A DNA stretch of 64,000 nucleotides from JAYUJH01 sp043765375 (GTDB taxonomy: Bacteria > Pseudomonadota > Alphaproteobacteria > Rickettsiales > UBA998), in contig JAYUJH010000017.1 in assembly GCA_043765375.1 (NCBI GenBank), positions 1 to 64,000 on the forward strand. Direction: 5' to 3'. Position 1 is the stretch's first letter. Every line of letters begins with the position of its first letter. A program made the translations under genes and the position numbers. A model generated the notes under the pieces. That model was not told where the DNA came from and made no database searches. It saw only the letters and a list, made by a program, of their open reading frames with translations. Positions 8,565 through 15,709 of the stretch are shown here, in pieces.

Positions 8565-9842
8565 TTAAGCAGCCTTACGTGAATATTCATCAATTCTGCG
8601 TTCCATTTCAGGGCGGAAATGTCGCACCAAACCTTGCACAGGCCAAGCAGCCGCATCACCTAATGCACAAATCGTATGTCCCTCAATTCGCCCTGCCACA
8701 TCTAGCAATTTGTCAATATCAGTTCTTGCTGCCGAGCCATCAACCATCTGCTCCATCATGCGCCATAGCCAGCCAGTTCCTTCACGGCAGGGAGTGCATT
8801 GCCCACATGATTCATGCTTATAAAACTTGGATAATCTCGCAATTGCCCGCACAATATCAGTGGATTTATCCATCACAATCACCCCCGCCGTTCCCAAGCC
8901 TGAGCGCACCGCACGCAGGGAATCAAAATCCATCAGCACATCATCGCAAATAGGTTTTGGCAATAACGGCACTGATGAACCACCGGGTATGATGGCAAGC
9001 AGATTATCCCAACCACCACGCACCCCACCTGCATGTTTTTCAATCAATTCACGCAGTGGAATACCCATTTCCTCTTCCACATTGCATGGGTTATTTACAT
9101 GTCCAGAAATACAAAACACTTTCGTTCCAGCGTTATTCTCCCGACCAAGCCCTGCAAACCATGGTGCGCCACGACGCAATATTGTTGGCACAACAGCGAT
9201 TGATTCCACATTATTCACCGTGGTTGGGCAACCATATAAGCCCGAACCCGCAGGAAATGGAGGCTTCAAGCGAGGCTGCCCCTTTTTGCCTTCCAAACTC
9301 TCAATCAAAGCGGTTTCTTCACCACATATATATGCGCCACTACCACGATGCACATAAACATCACATTTCCAGCCAGTTCCGCAAGCATTTTCGCCGAGCA
9401 AACCCGCATCATATGCTTCACGCACCGCATGTTCAAGATGGTTAGCTTCCTCGTTAAACTCCCCACGAATATAAATATAAGCAGCTTGCGCTTGAATGGC
9501 AAAACACGCAATCAGGCAACCTTCAATCAATTTATGCGGTTCATGGCGCATCATATCACGATCTTTGCATGTCCCCGGTTCACCTTCATCAGCATTCACC
9601 ACCAGATAATGCGGGCGTTCCTTAACTTCTTTCGGCATAAATGACCATTTCATTCCTGTGGAAAACCCAGCTCCGCCACGCCCACGCAACCCACTCGCTT
9701 TAACTTGATCAATAATCCAGTCACGCCCATTGCCGATGAAACCCGCCGTTCCTTCCCAATCACCACGAGCCATTGCGCCCGACAGCTTCCAATCCTTAAA
9801 CCCATATAAGTTTTGAAATATCCTATCTTTATCTTGCAACAT
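8565..9842 (-). CDS. nuoF: NADH-quinone oxidoreductase subunit F (NuoF)
   Basis: NADH-binding, FMN-containing subunit at the tip of complex I, the electron entry point. The 425-residue protein has the glycine-rich GRGGAGF (54-60) of the NADH/FMN site, NADEGEPGTCKDRD (83-96), and the four N3 4Fe-4S ligands C346, C349, C352 (ESCGQCTPCREGT) and C392 (HTICALGD). These positions agree with E. coli NuoF to within a few residues. It is separated from nuoE by mscS and a toxin gene, so the usual nuoE-nuoF adjacency is broken. A strong consensus promoter lies directly upstream, in keeping with independent transcription. Confidence 0.97.
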   Translation of the reverse strand: MLQDKDRIFQNLYGFKDWKLSGAMARGDWEGTAGFIGNGRDWIIDQVKASGLRGRGGAGFSTGMKWSFMPKEVKERPHYLVVNADEGEPGTCKDRDMMRHEPHKLIEGCLIACFAIQAQAAYIYIRGEFNEEANHLEHAVREAYDAGLLGENACGTGWKCDVYVHRGSGAYICGEETALIESLEGKKGQPRLKPPFPAGSGLYGCPTTVNNVESIAVVPTILRRGAPWFAGLGRENNAGTKVFCISGHVNNPCNVEEEMGIPLRELIEKHAGGVRGGWDNLLAIIPGGSSVPLLPKPICDDVLMDFDSLRAVRSGLGTAGVIVMDKSTDIVRAIARLSKFYKHESCGQCTPCREGTGWLWRMMEQMVDGSAARTDIDKLLDVAGRIEGHTICALGDAAAWPVQGLVRHFRPEMERRIDEYSRKAA

Positions 9843-9874
9843 ATATAATTCACCTTATATCTTTATATGAAATA

Positions 9875-9903
9875 TATATAGCATAATCACAATGCAATGT
9901 CAA
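9875..9903 (-). promoter_or_regulatory. Sigma-70-type promoter for nuoF-surE
   Basis: On the minus strand a perfect TTGACA (9903-9898) is followed, after a 17-base spacer, by TATATA (9880-9875), 32 bases before the nuoF ATG. This is the best consensus promoter I found in the window. It fits nuoF having become detached from nuoE and needing its own promoter. Confidence 0.65.
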
Positions 9904-10053
9904 TCTGAGCAGCATATTTGTGGGTGAGTTATTGATTACAAAATATTATTATTTATATGATTGACTAAACGGATATTAAATATTATAATAGTGTCATTAT
10001 ATTGGCGCTAGCCACAAACTATTTTTAGCATTTACGTTAAAAATAGACAATTA

Positions 10054-10087
10054 CAAAAAAGCTCTTAATTACTTAAGAGCTTTTTTT
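10054..10087. terminator. Bidirectional intrinsic terminator after the PemK-like gene
   Basis: A perfect 9-bp stem, AGCTCTTAA/TTAAGAGCT, with loop TTAC lies at 10060-10081. It is flanked by T7 on the plus strand and A6 on the other side, so it can act in both directions. On the minus strand it lies just after the stop codon of the toxin gene at 10086. Confidence 0.85.
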
Positions 10088-10484
10088 ATATCAAATCTTT
10101 AATAGCGGTTTTGATGCTAGAAAATTGCTCATCTGTTAATGTTGATATTTTTGTTCCTAAACGTTTCACATCATAAAATGTTAGTTGAGAAATTACAGAA
10201 TATGATTTTTTATCATCATTGCGTTCATCTGTAAAATTAATAGGATAATAATATGGGTTATTTTTGTATTGACTGGTTAATGGCACTCCCCAGAATGAAT
10301 CCTTACTAAACTTACGAATAATAAGCACTGGGCGGGTAAAATTCTCGCCTTTACCACATATTTCGTAACCAATGTTGATTCCAACACTGCACCACCATAT
10401 TTCACGCTCTTTGAAGGTTGGAATGGCTGTGCGGCTATCTAATTGCTGTTGTTTTTTGTTCCAATTTTCAAAATCTTTCTTCAT
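10086..10484 (-). CDS. PemK/MazF-family toxin-like protein, no protein antitoxin seen
   Basis: The 132-residue protein matches the PemK/MazF mRNA-interferase pattern: REIWWCSVGINIGYE (27-41), GENFTRPVLIIRKF, then WGVPLTS and a C-terminal helix after STLTDEQ. The family forms dimers that cut mRNA. Here that is inferred from sequence only. The N-terminal 25 residues (charged, with NWNKKQQQ) extend beyond minimal MazF. The ATG at 10484 has AAGGAG eight bases upstream. I found no antitoxin reading frame of useful length on either side. Instead a hairpin terminator sits directly upstream and another follows the stop. It lies between mscS and nuoF, inside the broken nuo segment, and is probably acquired. 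Confidence 0.75.
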   Translation of the reverse strand: MKKDFENWNKKQQQLDSRTAIPTFKEREIWWCSVGINIGYEICGKGENFTRPVLIIRKFSKDSFWGVPLTSQYKNNPYYYPINFTDERNDDKKSYSVISQLTFYDVKRLGTKISTLTDEQFSSIKTAIKDLI

Positions 10485-10530
10485 AATTTTTCTCCTTAAA
10501 AAGTTAATTAGTTTGATAAAAAATAGACAT

Positions 10531-10571
10531 AAAAAAAACCCGCTAACTTTACATATTAGGCGGGATTTTTT
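10531..10571. terminator. Intrinsic terminator upstream of the PemK-like gene
   Basis: CCCGC (10539-10543) pairs with GCGGG (10560-10564), extendable with TAA/TTA across a bulged G. An A8 run lies on one side and T6 on the other, so it can act in both directions. On the minus strand it precedes the toxin start by about 50 bases, so the toxin would be partly shielded from upstream transcription or controlled by read-through. Confidence 0.75.
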
Positions 10572-10694
10572 ACAAACAAGAAATTCTTTACAACGCTTAC
10601 CGCATCATAAAGTGTTTTGTCTTATTAATATCATTTTTCAATTTGCATGATTTCAATACATGTGTATTAAAAAGTATAATTATAATATATATAC

Positions 10695-10721
10695 AATTTC
10701 AGAACATGATGTTCTGAAATT
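10695..10721. promoter_or_regulatory. Perfect 27-bp palindrome (13-bp arms), candidate operator
   Basis: Arms AATTTCAGAACAT (10695-10707) and ATGTTCTGAAATT (10709-10721) are exact reverse complements around a single G. The core is GAAC-N5-GTTC. It has no T-run, which argues against a terminator, and the one-base centre suits a dimeric repressor site better than an RNA hairpin. It lies 70 bases after the mscS stop and about 210 bases upstream of the toxin start. The bound protein is unknown. Confidence 0.6.
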
Positions 10722-10791
10722 AATTTAGATAAAATACGTTAGAATAGTTTTATGTATATATAAAGAATTATATATTATTTAATTCAAATTG

Positions 10792-11655
10792 TCAAATACC
10801 CCCTTTACCAGAAATATCTTTGCTTAGGTGATTGACATTAACCACTCGCTGCGGGAATGGAATTGTCACGCCAGCTGCATCAAACCGCAACTTCACATCT
10901 TCCGTCAAGGCAAATCGCACGTCCCAATAATCATCAGTTTTCACCCATGGGCGCACCACAAAATTAACCGCACTTTCCCCCAAATCACGCACCGCAACCA
11001 CGGGGGCAGGCTCTGCCAAAATGCGCTGATCTGCTGCAATAGCTGCAAGCAAAATATCCTTCACCAAACGTATATCATCATGATAGCTGACCCCAAAGGT
11101 TAAATCCAATCGCCTTGTTGTCTTAGCGTTATAATTGGTGATAACCCCGCTAATAATTGCTCCATTTGGCACGATAATCTCCAGATTATCTACATCTCTA
11201 AATCTGGTGGTGAAGATACTCACCTCTTCCACCACGCCAGCAGTTCCGCCCGCTTCCACATAATCACCAACTTTAATCGGGCGAAAAATGATAATCATAA
11301 TGCCAGCCGCTAAGTTGGAAAGCGAGCTTTGCATGGATAAGCCAATCGCCAAACCAGCCGCCGCAAATATGGCAGCAAGTGAGCTTGTTTCAATCCCAAT
11401 TTTGGTGAGGGCAGCAATTGCCACAAATGCGACTGATAATCCGTTCAAAATGTTGGAGAGGAAAGAGGCAAGGGTTGCGTCCATTTTGCCTTTAATCATC
11501 GCCGCCTTGAGCAAGCCAACAAATCGCCCCGCCACCCATTTTCCAACAAAGAAAATTGCGAGTGCAGCGAAAATATTAATCGCCCAATGTGTGCCTTCCT
11601 TCATGATGAAGGTCTGCCATGTGGCTAATTGTTTTGCGTTGAAAAATTGTTCCAT
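10792..11655 (-). CDS. mscS: Small-conductance mechanosensitive channel (MscS family)
   Basis: Inner-membrane channel that opens on hypo-osmotic shock. The 287-residue length matches E. coli MscS. There are three predicted transmembrane segments (about 24-47, 70-92, 95-128). The third is Gly/Ala-rich (AAGLAIGLSMQSSLSNLAAGIMI) as in the pore helix. The Sm-like beta domain follows, with IFRPIKVGDYVEAGGTAGVVEEVS, FTTRFRDVDNLEIIVPNG, and a C-terminal alpha/beta domain ending VTIPFPQR. It follows nuoE on the minus strand (38 bases from the nuoE stop) and interrupts the expected nuoE-nuoF order. Confidence 0.95.
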   Translation of the reverse strand: MEQFFNAKQLATWQTFIMKEGTHWAINIFAALAIFFVGKWVAGRFVGLLKAAMIKGKMDATLASFLSNILNGLSVAFVAIAALTKIGIETSSLAAIFAAAGLAIGLSMQSSLSNLAAGIMIIIFRPIKVGDYVEAGGTAGVVEEVSIFTTRFRDVDNLEIIVPNGAIISGVITNYNAKTTRRLDLTFGVSYHDDIRLVKDILLAAIAADQRILAEPAPVVAVRDLGESAVNFVVRPWVKTDDYWDVRFALTEDVKLRFDAAGVTIPFPQRVVNVNHLSKDISGKGGI

Positions 11656-11669
11656 TATTACCCTTTTAT

Positions 11670-11719
11670 CGTGGTTGCACCACTTAGTCTCTTTATTTCA
11701 ACGTGGTTGCACCACTTAG
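11670..11719. repeat. 18-bp direct repeat across the nuoE stop codon
   Basis: The same 18 bases (CGTGGTTGCACCACTTAG) occur at 11670-11687 and 11702-11719, 32 bases apart. The second copy encodes the last codons of NuoE (SGATT); the first lies just beyond the stop. Each copy can fold as a small GTGGT/ACCAC stem. It looks like a local duplication of the 3' end of nuoE. Confidence 0.75.
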
Positions 11720-12310
11720 CGGCTCCGAGGAGTTCCTCCCAGTGCGAGAACCCGCTTTCATGCGCCGCCCTTCTGCCAAATCTTTGAGCATCGCAATCAC
11801 TGAATCCGCATTCAAATCCTCATAATAAGCATCATGCTGTGAGCTTTTCACTTGGCACATCGGCGCATTAACACACGCCCCCAAACACTCAACTTCACTC
11901 AATGTGAACATACCATCTGCCGTTGTTTCACCAAGCGTAATCCCCAAATGCTGCTCGCACGCCTTCACAACTGCGTCAGAACCATTCAACCAACATGGCG
12001 TGGTGGTGCATAATTGCACATGATATTTGCCAACCTGCTCCAAATTATACATGGTATAAAATGTTGCTACTTCATAAACTTTCATGGGTGGCATATCCAG
12101 CAATTCTGCCACATGCTCCATCGCAGCACGAGGCAACCAATTGCCACACTCACGCTGTGCAAGCATCAACACAGGCAATACTGCACTCGCCTGCCTACCC
12201 TCGGGAAAATGCGAAATAAGCTCCCGCACTTCCTCCATCGCTTTCACCGTGAACTTAAAACTCTCTGGCTGAACACTCGGCGTCGCCACTTTTCCTGATA
12301 CTATTTGCAT
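11693..12310 (-). CDS. nuoE: NADH-quinone oxidoreductase subunit E (NuoE)
   Basis: Thioredoxin-fold subunit carrying the 2Fe-2S cluster N1a of complex I. The 205-residue protein has the four ligands C101 and C106 (CTTTPCW) and C142 and C146 (ECLGACVNAPMC). FPEGRQASAVLPVLMLAQ (35-52) is the conserved N-terminal helix-rich part. The last 40 residues (GRRMKAGSRTG onward) are basic and less conserved, and the very end lies in an 18-bp direct repeat. Directly upstream, 18 bases away, is a methylase-nuclease gene. A diverged second copy of the first 21 NuoE codons is found on the far side of that gene (13870-13953). Confidence 0.96.
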   Translation of the reverse strand: MQIVSGKVATPSVQPESFKFTVKAMEEVRELISHFPEGRQASAVLPVLMLAQRECGNWLPRAAMEHVAELLDMPPMKVYEVATFYTMYNLEQVGKYHVQLCTTTPCWLNGSDAVVKACEQHLGITLGETTADGMFTLSEVECLGACVNAPMCQVKSSQHDAYYEDLNADSVIAMLKDLAEGRRMKAGSRTGRNSSEPLSGATTLK

Positions 12311-12328
12311 ATTAAAATCCCCTAAATA

Positions 12329-13873
12329 TTATAACTCTAAACTTTCTTGTGTTCTCTCAACTGATTGCGCCCGCCTTGTAACTCGCACCGCAAAATCTGG
12401 CACGTCCTCATTTAAGATTTGCTCAATGGTGATGATGGTGATGCGTGGATATGAAGTTCCAAGCGCATTGACGTATTTCGGCAGACTTGCAGCATATTCA
12501 TACATTGGTTTTGTTGGTTCTTCTAGTGTTACAAAAGTCCCAATCGGTGATTTGAATGAACTTAACACAGAGTCAAAATCACGAATATCTTTAACGCCAA
12601 CTTTGCCTGATTTCACCTGAATATAACAAGCCTTTTTAATTGCTTTATTATGTTCATTAAAATCGTAAATATAGAAATATCCATCTATTCCACCGTCTGC
12701 ACCTTTCTTTTCAGAGTATACGCCACCAACTGAAAATACTGCCCATTTCTCAAACTCTTTGCGCACATAATCACCCTTGGTTTCACGGGCTAATTTGCGA
12801 GCAGATTCCAAATCTTTCGGTATCCCAAAAATGCGAGTATCATTTAAGAATTGCTTTTTTGCTTTTTCTTTTTGTTTATCTGTTGCTTTAGCAAAATCAT
12901 CACGCAAATAAAACTTATCAATTAAACGTTGCTGGATTAAATCAACTGCAATATAAGTTATATCAATTCCAACCCATTTTATGCCGAGCCTTTGCGCCAC
13001 TGCAATAGTTGTGCCACAACCGCAATATGGATCAAACACCACACCGCCCTTGGGGCAGCTTGCTTTAATGATACGCTCCAACAACGCTTCAGGCTTTTGT
13101 GTATCATAACCCATATATTCAACAGAAGCTGAGTTTTGTTGAAATGACATTAAATCGTCCCAAACATCGGTGAACATAACTCCCTCGGTTTCATCAAGAT
13201 ATTGAACTCTATCGCCCGTTCTATCATCACGATATTTTCTACCATTTTCATCAATCTTTCTAAATCTTTTAATGTAGTCTTGATTATGTGGTTTGAATAA
13301 TTTATTAAAATGGAAATCTTTAGATTTAGTATAATAAAAAATAGTATCGTGTCCTCTTATCCAGCCTTTAACCTGTGATTTATATCCAGATGCAGTTTTT
13401 AGCGACCATATTAATTCTCGCTTAAAGTTCTTTCTGCCAAAAATGCTATCCATTAAAATCTTCAAATAATGCGAAGCGGTTGGGTCACAATGCAAATAAA
13501 TGCTGCCTGTTGGCTTGAGAGTTCGTTTCATCTCAACCAATCGCACTCCCATATTCAACAAATAAGCATACATGGATTTATCAACCCCGCCACCGCCAAG
13601 ATATAAAAGCTGTTTCAAGCCATCAAATGTGCTGTGAATTATGCTATAACGCTGTGGTTCACCTTCATAAATCAGATATTCCAAATCCTGCACACTCACC
13701 TGCGACCATGTATCCCCAAATGCTTTTGTTTGCGCCAACGCATTATCATAAATCACATTATAATCACGGTTAGAATTGAACGGCGGGTCAAGATATATCA
13801 AATCCACGCTATCATCAGCCATATGATTGCGCAAAATCTCTAAATTATCACCATAATATAGTTCGTTACTCAC
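12329..13873 (-). CDS. DNA methyltransferase fused to Mrr-type restriction nuclease domain
   Basis: 514 residues in two parts. Residues 1-325 are a beta-class N4-cytosine/N6-adenine methyltransferase: catalytic DPPF at 29-32 comes first, and the SAM-binding FDPYCGCGTT (280-289) comes second. Residues 365-490 carry the Mrr-type PD-(D/E)xK nuclease pattern, GADGGIDG (391-398) then IQVK (418-421), giving the D...QxK catalytic set. One polypeptide could therefore modify and cut DNA, a restriction-modification fusion. The start is GTG at 13873, preceded by a perfect GGAGGTGA. It overlaps the stop of a short nuoE-like leader (GTGA), so translation is probably coupled. The gene is inserted between nuoD and nuoE. 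It shares the segments DPTASHYLKI and IFGRKNF with the methylase at 18620-19855. Confidence 0.85.
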   Translation of the reverse strand: MSNELYYGDNLEILRNHMADDSVDLIYLDPPFNSNRDYNVIYDNALAQTKAFGDTWSQVSVQDLEYLIYEGEPQRYSIIHSTFDGLKQLLYLGGGGVDKSMYAYLLNMGVRLVEMKRTLKPTGSIYLHCDPTASHYLKILMDSIFGRKNFKRELIWSLKTASGYKSQVKGWIRGHDTIFYYTKSKDFHFNKLFKPHNQDYIKRFRKIDENGRKYRDDRTGDRVQYLDETEGVMFTDVWDDLMSFQQNSASVEYMGYDTQKPEALLERIIKASCPKGGVVFDPYCGCGTTIAVAQRLGIKWVGIDITYIAVDLIQQRLIDKFYLRDDFAKATDKQKEKAKKQFLNDTRIFGIPKDLESARKLARETKGDYVRKEFEKWAVFSVGGVYSEKKGADGGIDGYFYIYDFNEHNKAIKKACYIQVKSGKVGVKDIRDFDSVLSSFKSPIGTFVTLEEPTKPMYEYAASLPKYVNALGTSYPRITIITIEQILNEDVPDFAVRVTRRAQSVERTQESLEL

Positions 13874-13953
13874 TTAATCACCTCCACAGCGGTGAACCTA
13901 AAACTCTCTGTCTGAACACTCGGCTTTACCACTTTCCCTGATGTTATTTGCAT
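13870..13953 (-). pseudogene. Duplicated 5' end of nuoE (27-codon leader)
   Basis: A 27-codon frame whose first 21 codons match the true nuoE start at 54 of 63 bases (16 of 21 residues), then diverges and stops. Its TGA overlaps the GTG start of the methylase-nuclease gene, and its 3' end supplies that gene's Shine-Dalgarno sequence. It has its own AAGGA upstream of the ATG. It is therefore either a broken copy of nuoE or a translated leader that drives the methylase. Confidence 0.85.
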
Positions 13954-13956
13954 AAT

Positions 13957-14172
13957 TTAATCCTTAATAACTTCTAAACTTGTTGGCGCAACATCGCTTT
14001 CATCTTGAGGAAGTCTTTCTACTCTGTATTTTTTCCATTTTATTCTAATATTTTTAGTCTTGAACCCCAAAACTTTCCCGTTAGGCTCTTTTAATATTCT
14101 TTTATCAGAACCAATATATTTAATTTGATCGCCAATATTTATAACAACTCCAGCTCCATCTCTTCTTTCCAT
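13957..14172 (-). CDS. Small basic protein of unknown function between nuoD and the methylase
   Basis: 71 residues from the ATG at 14172, four bases after the nuoD stop; an upstream start at 14187 inside nuoD would give 76. The predicted structure is mostly beta: GVVINIGDQIKYIG, KVLGFKTKNIRIKW and YRVERLP. This is the look of a small SH3/KOW-type barrel, but I do not recognise the family. The C terminus is acidic (QDESDV). The stop lies three bases before the nuoE-like leader, so it appears to belong to the inserted block with the methylase-nuclease gene. A role linked to that gene is only inferred from position. Confidence 0.55.
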   Translation of the reverse strand: MERRDGAGVVINIGDQIKYIGSDKRILKEPNGKVLGFKTKNIRIKWKKYRVERLPQDESDVAPTSLEVIKD

Positions 14173-14176
14173 AAAA

Positions 14177-15370
14177 CTACCTATCAATCTCCCCGAACAC
14201 CACGTCTAATGTGCCAATGATTGCGCTAACGTCAGCGAGCATGTGTCCCTTGCCGAGATAATCCAATGCTTGCAAATGCGCAAACCCTGGTGCGCGGATC
14301 TTGCAACGATACGGCCTGTTTGTGCCATCTGAAATCAGATACACGCCAAACTCACCCTTTGGTGCTTCCACCGCCGTATATGTTTCACCCGCAGGAACAC
14401 GGTAACCTTCCGTATATAACTTAAAGTGATTAATCATCGCTTCCATGGATTGCTTCATTAAAGCCCGCCGTGGTGGAGCAATTTTTACATCGCTAGTTAG
14501 CACCTCGCCCTGTGGCATTTTAGCAACGCACTGCTTGATGATTTTCACACTCTCCCGCATTTCCTCCATGCGCACCAGATATCTATCATAACAATCACCA
14601 TTTTTGCCAATCGCTATGGCAAAATCCAACTCATCATATATCTCATATGGCTGCGAACGGCGCAAATCCCACGCAACCCCGCTGCCTCTTAGCATTGGTC
14701 CTGAAAAACCCCATGCAAGCGCATCATCAACGCTCACCACCCCAATATCTACAGTTCGTTGCTTCCAAATACGATTATTCGTCAGCAATCCTTCCACATC
14801 GTCCAAATATTTAACAAATCCATCACAAAATATGCTCACATCTTCCAACATTCCATCTGGTATATCCTGATGCACTCCACCGGGGCGAATATAAGCCGAG
14901 TGAAAACGTGCGCCCGATGCTCTCTCATAGAATGAAAGCATTTTTTCCCGCTCCTCAAACAACCATAATAATGGCGTCATCGCCCCCACATCAAGGGCTT
15001 GCGTTGTTACATTCAAAATATGGTTCAAAATGCGGGTAATTTCCAAAAACATCACACGAATATATTTCGCCCGCAATGGAACTTCACAGCCGAGCAACTT
15101 TTCCACCGCCATCGCAAAGCAATGTTCTTGGCTCATTGGTGAAACATAATCCAAGCGGTCAAAATATGGCAATGCTTGCAAATAAGTCTTATGTTCAATC
15201 AATTTTTCTGTGCCACGATGCAACAAGCCAATATGGGGATCTGCCCGTGCCACCACTTCGCCGTCCATCTCCAATATCAACCGCAAAACTCCGTGCGCCG
15301 CAGGGTGCTGGGGGCCAAAATTGATGGTCATATTTTTTACATTAGGATTGGACTCTAATATTTCATTCAT
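14177..15370 (-). CDS. nuoD: NADH-quinone oxidoreductase subunit D (NuoD)
   Basis: Subunit of the peripheral arm that forms, with NuoB, the quinone-binding site of complex I; related to the NiFe-hydrogenase large subunit. The 397-residue protein begins MTINFGPQHPAAHGVLRL after a short leader. It contains HIGLLHRGTEKLIE, YFDRLDYVSPM, RPGGVHQDIP and GEFGVYLISDG, and ends LDVVFGEIDR, the standard NuoD terminus. The full length and both ends are intact. It is followed directly by the inserted 71-residue gene rather than nuoE. No nuoC precedes it. Confidence 0.97.
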   Translation of the reverse strand: MNEILESNPNVKNMTINFGPQHPAAHGVLRLILEMDGEVVARADPHIGLLHRGTEKLIEHKTYLQALPYFDRLDYVSPMSQEHCFAMAVEKLLGCEVPLRAKYIRVMFLEITRILNHILNVTTQALDVGAMTPLLWLFEEREKMLSFYERASGARFHSAYIRPGGVHQDIPDGMLEDVSIFCDGFVKYLDDVEGLLTNNRIWKQRTVDIGVVSVDDALAWGFSGPMLRGSGVAWDLRRSQPYEIYDELDFAIAIGKNGDCYDRYLVRMEEMRESVKIIKQCVAKMPQGEVLTSDVKIAPPRRALMKQSMEAMINHFKLYTEGYRVPAGETYTAVEAPKGEFGVYLISDGTNRPYRCKIRAPGFAHLQALDYLGKGHMLADVSAIIGTLDVVFGEIDR

Positions 15371-15504
15371 ATTTTATTTGCTCACCAGACATGCTTTAAT
15401 TTCAAAATATGTCATAACATAATATGTTGATGTTGTAAAATAACAAAGTATTTATTATGCTGGTTTATTGGTTGCCGAGCTTAGGAATGGATATATTAAT
15501 ATGT

Positions 15505-15529
15505 GTCATATCAGCGGAAGCTGGTATCC
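15505..15529. repeat. REP-like palindrome, copy 2
   Basis: GTCATATCAGC, GGAA, GCTGGTATCC. The eight-base arms pair with one G-T. It is inverted relative to the neighbouring copy at 15562-15604. Confidence 0.75.
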
Positions 15530-15561
15530 AATCGCAACCTATATGTTTTGTTTATAAAATA

Positions 15562-15604
15562 GATACCAGCCTTTAGCTACGCCTCCCTTAGGGGCTGGTA
15601 TGAC
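15562..15604. repeat. REP-like palindrome, copy 3 (long loop)
   Basis: GATACCAGCC at one end and GGCTGGTATGAC at the other form a nine-base perfect stem around a loop of about 20 bases. It shares its terminal GGTATGAC with the copies at 2002 and 29543. Confidence 0.75.
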
Positions 15605-15709
15605 AATCGCACATATTAAAATAACTAAATCTAAATTGAAATAACTTGCATCAATTTAGATAATCCAAACTCGCCATAAACTCCTTTCACCACGCACCAA
15701 AAATTGGGC

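Larger units (their letters stand above)
10485..10791. other. 307-base spacer between the toxin gene and mscS
   Basis: No open frame longer than about 10 codons on the minus strand that could be an antitoxin. It contains the intrinsic terminator at 10531-10571, the perfect palindrome at 10695-10721, and, on the minus strand, an AT-rich segment with TATAAT-like hexamers near 10670-10690. A minus-strand transcript starting near there and ending at the terminator would be about 110-130 nucleotides. A small RNA is possible but unproven. Confidence 0.4.
15371..15709. other. 339-base spacer between cdsA and nuoD
   Basis: No gene seen. It holds two REP-like palindromes in opposite orientation (15505-15529 and 15562-15604), whose outer ends, GTCATATCAGC and GCTGGTATGAC, are near-perfect inverted repeats. 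The roughly 100-bp unit therefore looks like a small composite element. The nuoD promoter must lie in the part next to 15371 but I see no consensus pair. Confidence 0.6.

Noticed and set aside
8579..9644. Long plus-strand open frames opposite nuoF
   Set aside because: They mirror the codon structure of nuoF, have no recognisable domains, and overlap a certain gene completely.
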